A DNA stretch of 64,000 bases from Candidatus Paraburkholderia kirkii (lineage in GTDB: Bacteria; Pseudomonadota; Gammaproteobacteria; Burkholderiales; Burkholderiaceae): assembly GCA_001189345.1 (NCBI GenBank), contig LFKV01000011.1:30625-94624 (forward strand), read 5' to 3'. A program made the translations under genes and the position numbers. How positions within the stretch are numbered: position 1 is the stretch's first letter; each line of letters opens with the position of its first letter. The notes below the pieces were generated by a model that made no database searches, had not been told where the DNA came from, and saw only the letters and a program-made list of their open reading frames with translations. Positions 62,569 through 64,000 of the stretch are shown here, piece after piece.

Positions 62569-63502
62569 GAGACGGTTTCATAAAGGCTGTTGAGATTGCC
62601 GAAGAGTGTTCCAGCAGATCAAGCAACAACCGAGTTTGAGGAACGCTTCATGAATGTCCGCACGACGTTCGAAGCGAGTACGTAGACGGCGGAAGTTATG
62701 CAACCAGGCATGTGTACGTTCGACGACCCAACGGACTTTCCCAAGGCCGCTACCGTGCGGGTGACCGCGCCGCGCGATGCTGGTGGGAATGTTGCGCGCG
62801 TGAAGGAGGCACCGGTACTTGTCATGATCGTAACCGCGGTCGGCATAAACACAGCCAGGGCGACTCAGCGGCCGGCCGCGCACGCCGCCAATCGGTACGA
62901 TGGCCTCGATCAACGGGATCAGTTGGGTGACGTCGTGACGATTGGCGCCGGTCAGGATTGCCGCGATCGGCGTACCGTTGGCGTCGGTGGTGACGTGGTG
63001 CTTGGAACCGGGTCGTGCTCGGTCGGTGGGGTTCGGGCCAGTTTTTCGCCCGCCCCAACCGCACGAATCGACGATGAGTCGACGACGACGCGGGAGAAGT
63101 CGATCTTCCCGGCCGCTCGTAGTTTCGCCAGCAGCAGTGCGTGCAGTCGATCCCACACGCCGGCTTGCTGCCAATCGCGCAGCCTGCGCCAGCAACTGAC
63201 GCCAGAGCCACATCCCATCTCCGCTGGCAGATCTCGCCACCGGATGCCGGTCTTCAGCACGAACAAGATGCCGGTCAGCGCAGCCCGATCCGGTACCGGC
63301 TTGCGGCCCGGATACTTGAAGCGGCGCGGCTTCGCTGGTGGTAGCAGTGGCTCGATCAGTGCCCACAGTTCGTCGTCGATGATTGGTTTGCCCATCTCCT
63401 CGATCCTGTTGTCACAACGATCGAGGTTAACAGGTTGCGTTACGGGTTAACAGCCCCTAAGACGGGTTAACAGCCCCTAAGAGATCTTTTTGAAACTACT
63501 TC
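62569..63502 (-). mobile_element. IS5-family (IS427 group) element, copy 2
   Basis: 934 bp, identical in the transposase to copy 1 but with 20 extra bases near the right end (ACGGGTTAACAGCCCCTAA at 63442-63460 and again at 63462-63480). TAA flanks both ends (62566-62568 and 63503-63505). Its right side adjoins the 3' half of the IS630-type transposase. Confidence 0.9.
62578..63395 (-). CDS. IS5-family (IS427 group) transposase, two overlapping frames
   Basis: Same as copy 1: OrfA from ATG 63395 and OrfB reached by a -1 shift at GAAAAAC. The two copies encode identical proteins, so the element moved or was duplicated recently compared with the decay around it. Confidence 0.88.
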
Positions 63503-63859
63503 TAAGTGGCGAGTTGTTCGTCGAGTTGCTCAAGAAGTTGATGTTTCATCGTAAAAGAGCGGTTCATTTGATCGTCGACGGATTGCCAGCGCATAAGAAA
63601 GCTATCGTTAAGGACTATGTCGCGAGTACGCAGGGCAAGTTGACTTTGCATTTTCTGCCCGATTACGCACCGGACCTCAATCCAGATGAACTGGTGTGGA
63701 GTCACGTCAAGCGGACCGGCGTCGCGCGACGCCCACTTCAAAAAGGTGAAAAGTTGGGCTCAAAAATTCACGAGCAGCTTTCACAAATTAGCCGCGATCC
63801 GTGCCTTGTTCGATCATTTTTTAGGTATCAATCTGTCCGCTATATTGCTGACGTGTGAG
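63503..63859 (+). mobile_element. IS630-type element (second kind), 3' half
   Basis: Codons give GELFVELLKKLMFHRKRAVH, the second catalytic Asp in LIVDGLPAHKKAIVKDYV, the Glu region YAPDLNPDELVWSHVKR, and a tail ending RYIADV at 63856-63858. The element ends at 63859 next to TA (63860-63861). The 5' part is missing, and the site CTAA|GTGG is where IS5 copy 2 sits. Confidence 0.85.
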
Positions 63860-63955
63860 TAATTGCCGATGCTGCCAGCGGCGTTGTTCTCGGCGATATG
63901 ACGGCTGAAAGCGCGCCGTTTCGCATCGGCGGGACGTTCGCAGAGGACGGACGCG

Positions 63956-63985
63956 AAAAAGGCGGCTTCGCGCAACGAAGCCGCC
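63956..63985 (-). terminator. Rho-independent terminator of a gene beyond the right edge
   Basis: GGCGGCTTCG (63961-63970) pairs with CGAAGCCGCC (63976-63985). On the minus strand a TTTTT run follows (63956-63960). The gene it ends must lie to the right of the window. Confidence 0.75.
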
Positions 63986-64000
63986 TCTGCGGGTCCGATC

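Overview
The window is GC-rich DNA from a betaproteobacterium of the Burkholderia group; gene content and protein style fit the Caballeronia/Paraburkholderia side, judged by recall and not by a search. Its dominant property is decay. About half of the recognisable protein genes are broken by frameshifts, amber codons, short tandem duplications or insertion sequences. The intact genes are mostly core or nutritional. This pattern matches a recently host-restricted symbiont, such as the leaf-nodule Burkholderia/Caballeronia, but the species cannot be fixed from the window. Some single-base frameshifts could be sequencing errors. The multi-base duplications, nonsense codons and IS-truncated genes are harder to explain that way.

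1-16 kb: an intact aromatic aminotransferase beside a dead AroP-type permease; an intact aroQ beside a dead Gfo/Idh oxidoreductase and a dead shikimate-type MFS carrier; a broken GGDEF protein; a broken CDP-alcohol phosphatidyltransferase divergent from an intact merR with a perfect 13-bp-arm operator; then a dead DHA2 exporter, a dead LysR gene, two coupled dead IclR genes and the tail of a CoA-transferase.

16-22 kb: an intact LysR gene, a broken acyl-CoA ligase cut by an IS3-type end, a complete-ended IS630 element that truncates a type VI secretion PAAR gene, tRNA-Ser(GGA), and an IS3-family (IS2-group) element whose left end lies 1 bp from the tRNA -10 box.

22-39 kb: intact LysR, OsmC and HemP genes; broken pirin, DUF1857 and GlcG/HbpS genes; an intact ftrABCD iron-uptake operon; intact uvrB and a second aromatic aminotransferase; broken lutA and lutB beside an intact IclR regulator; and an intact penicillin-binding endopeptidase.

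39.5-46 kb: a nest of mobile elements made of an IS5-family copy, an IS630-type fragment, an IS21 element with decayed istA and istB, and a ruined serine-recombinase module.

46-53 kb: mostly pseudogenes: lactate permease, EamA transporter, aidB fragment, DUF937/BON protein, and cidA/cidB with their LysR-type regulator.

53-62 kb: fully intact: an SAH riboswitch, ahcY, a small holin-like membrane protein and metF (methyl cycle), then dppABCDF (peptide uptake). The window ends in a second IS5 copy beside another IS630-type half.

Together the surviving genes support iron uptake, peptide uptake, aromatic amino-acid transamination, the methyl cycle, DNA repair and wall maturation. Lactate use, several regulators and exporters, cidAB and the T6SS accessory genes are being lost.
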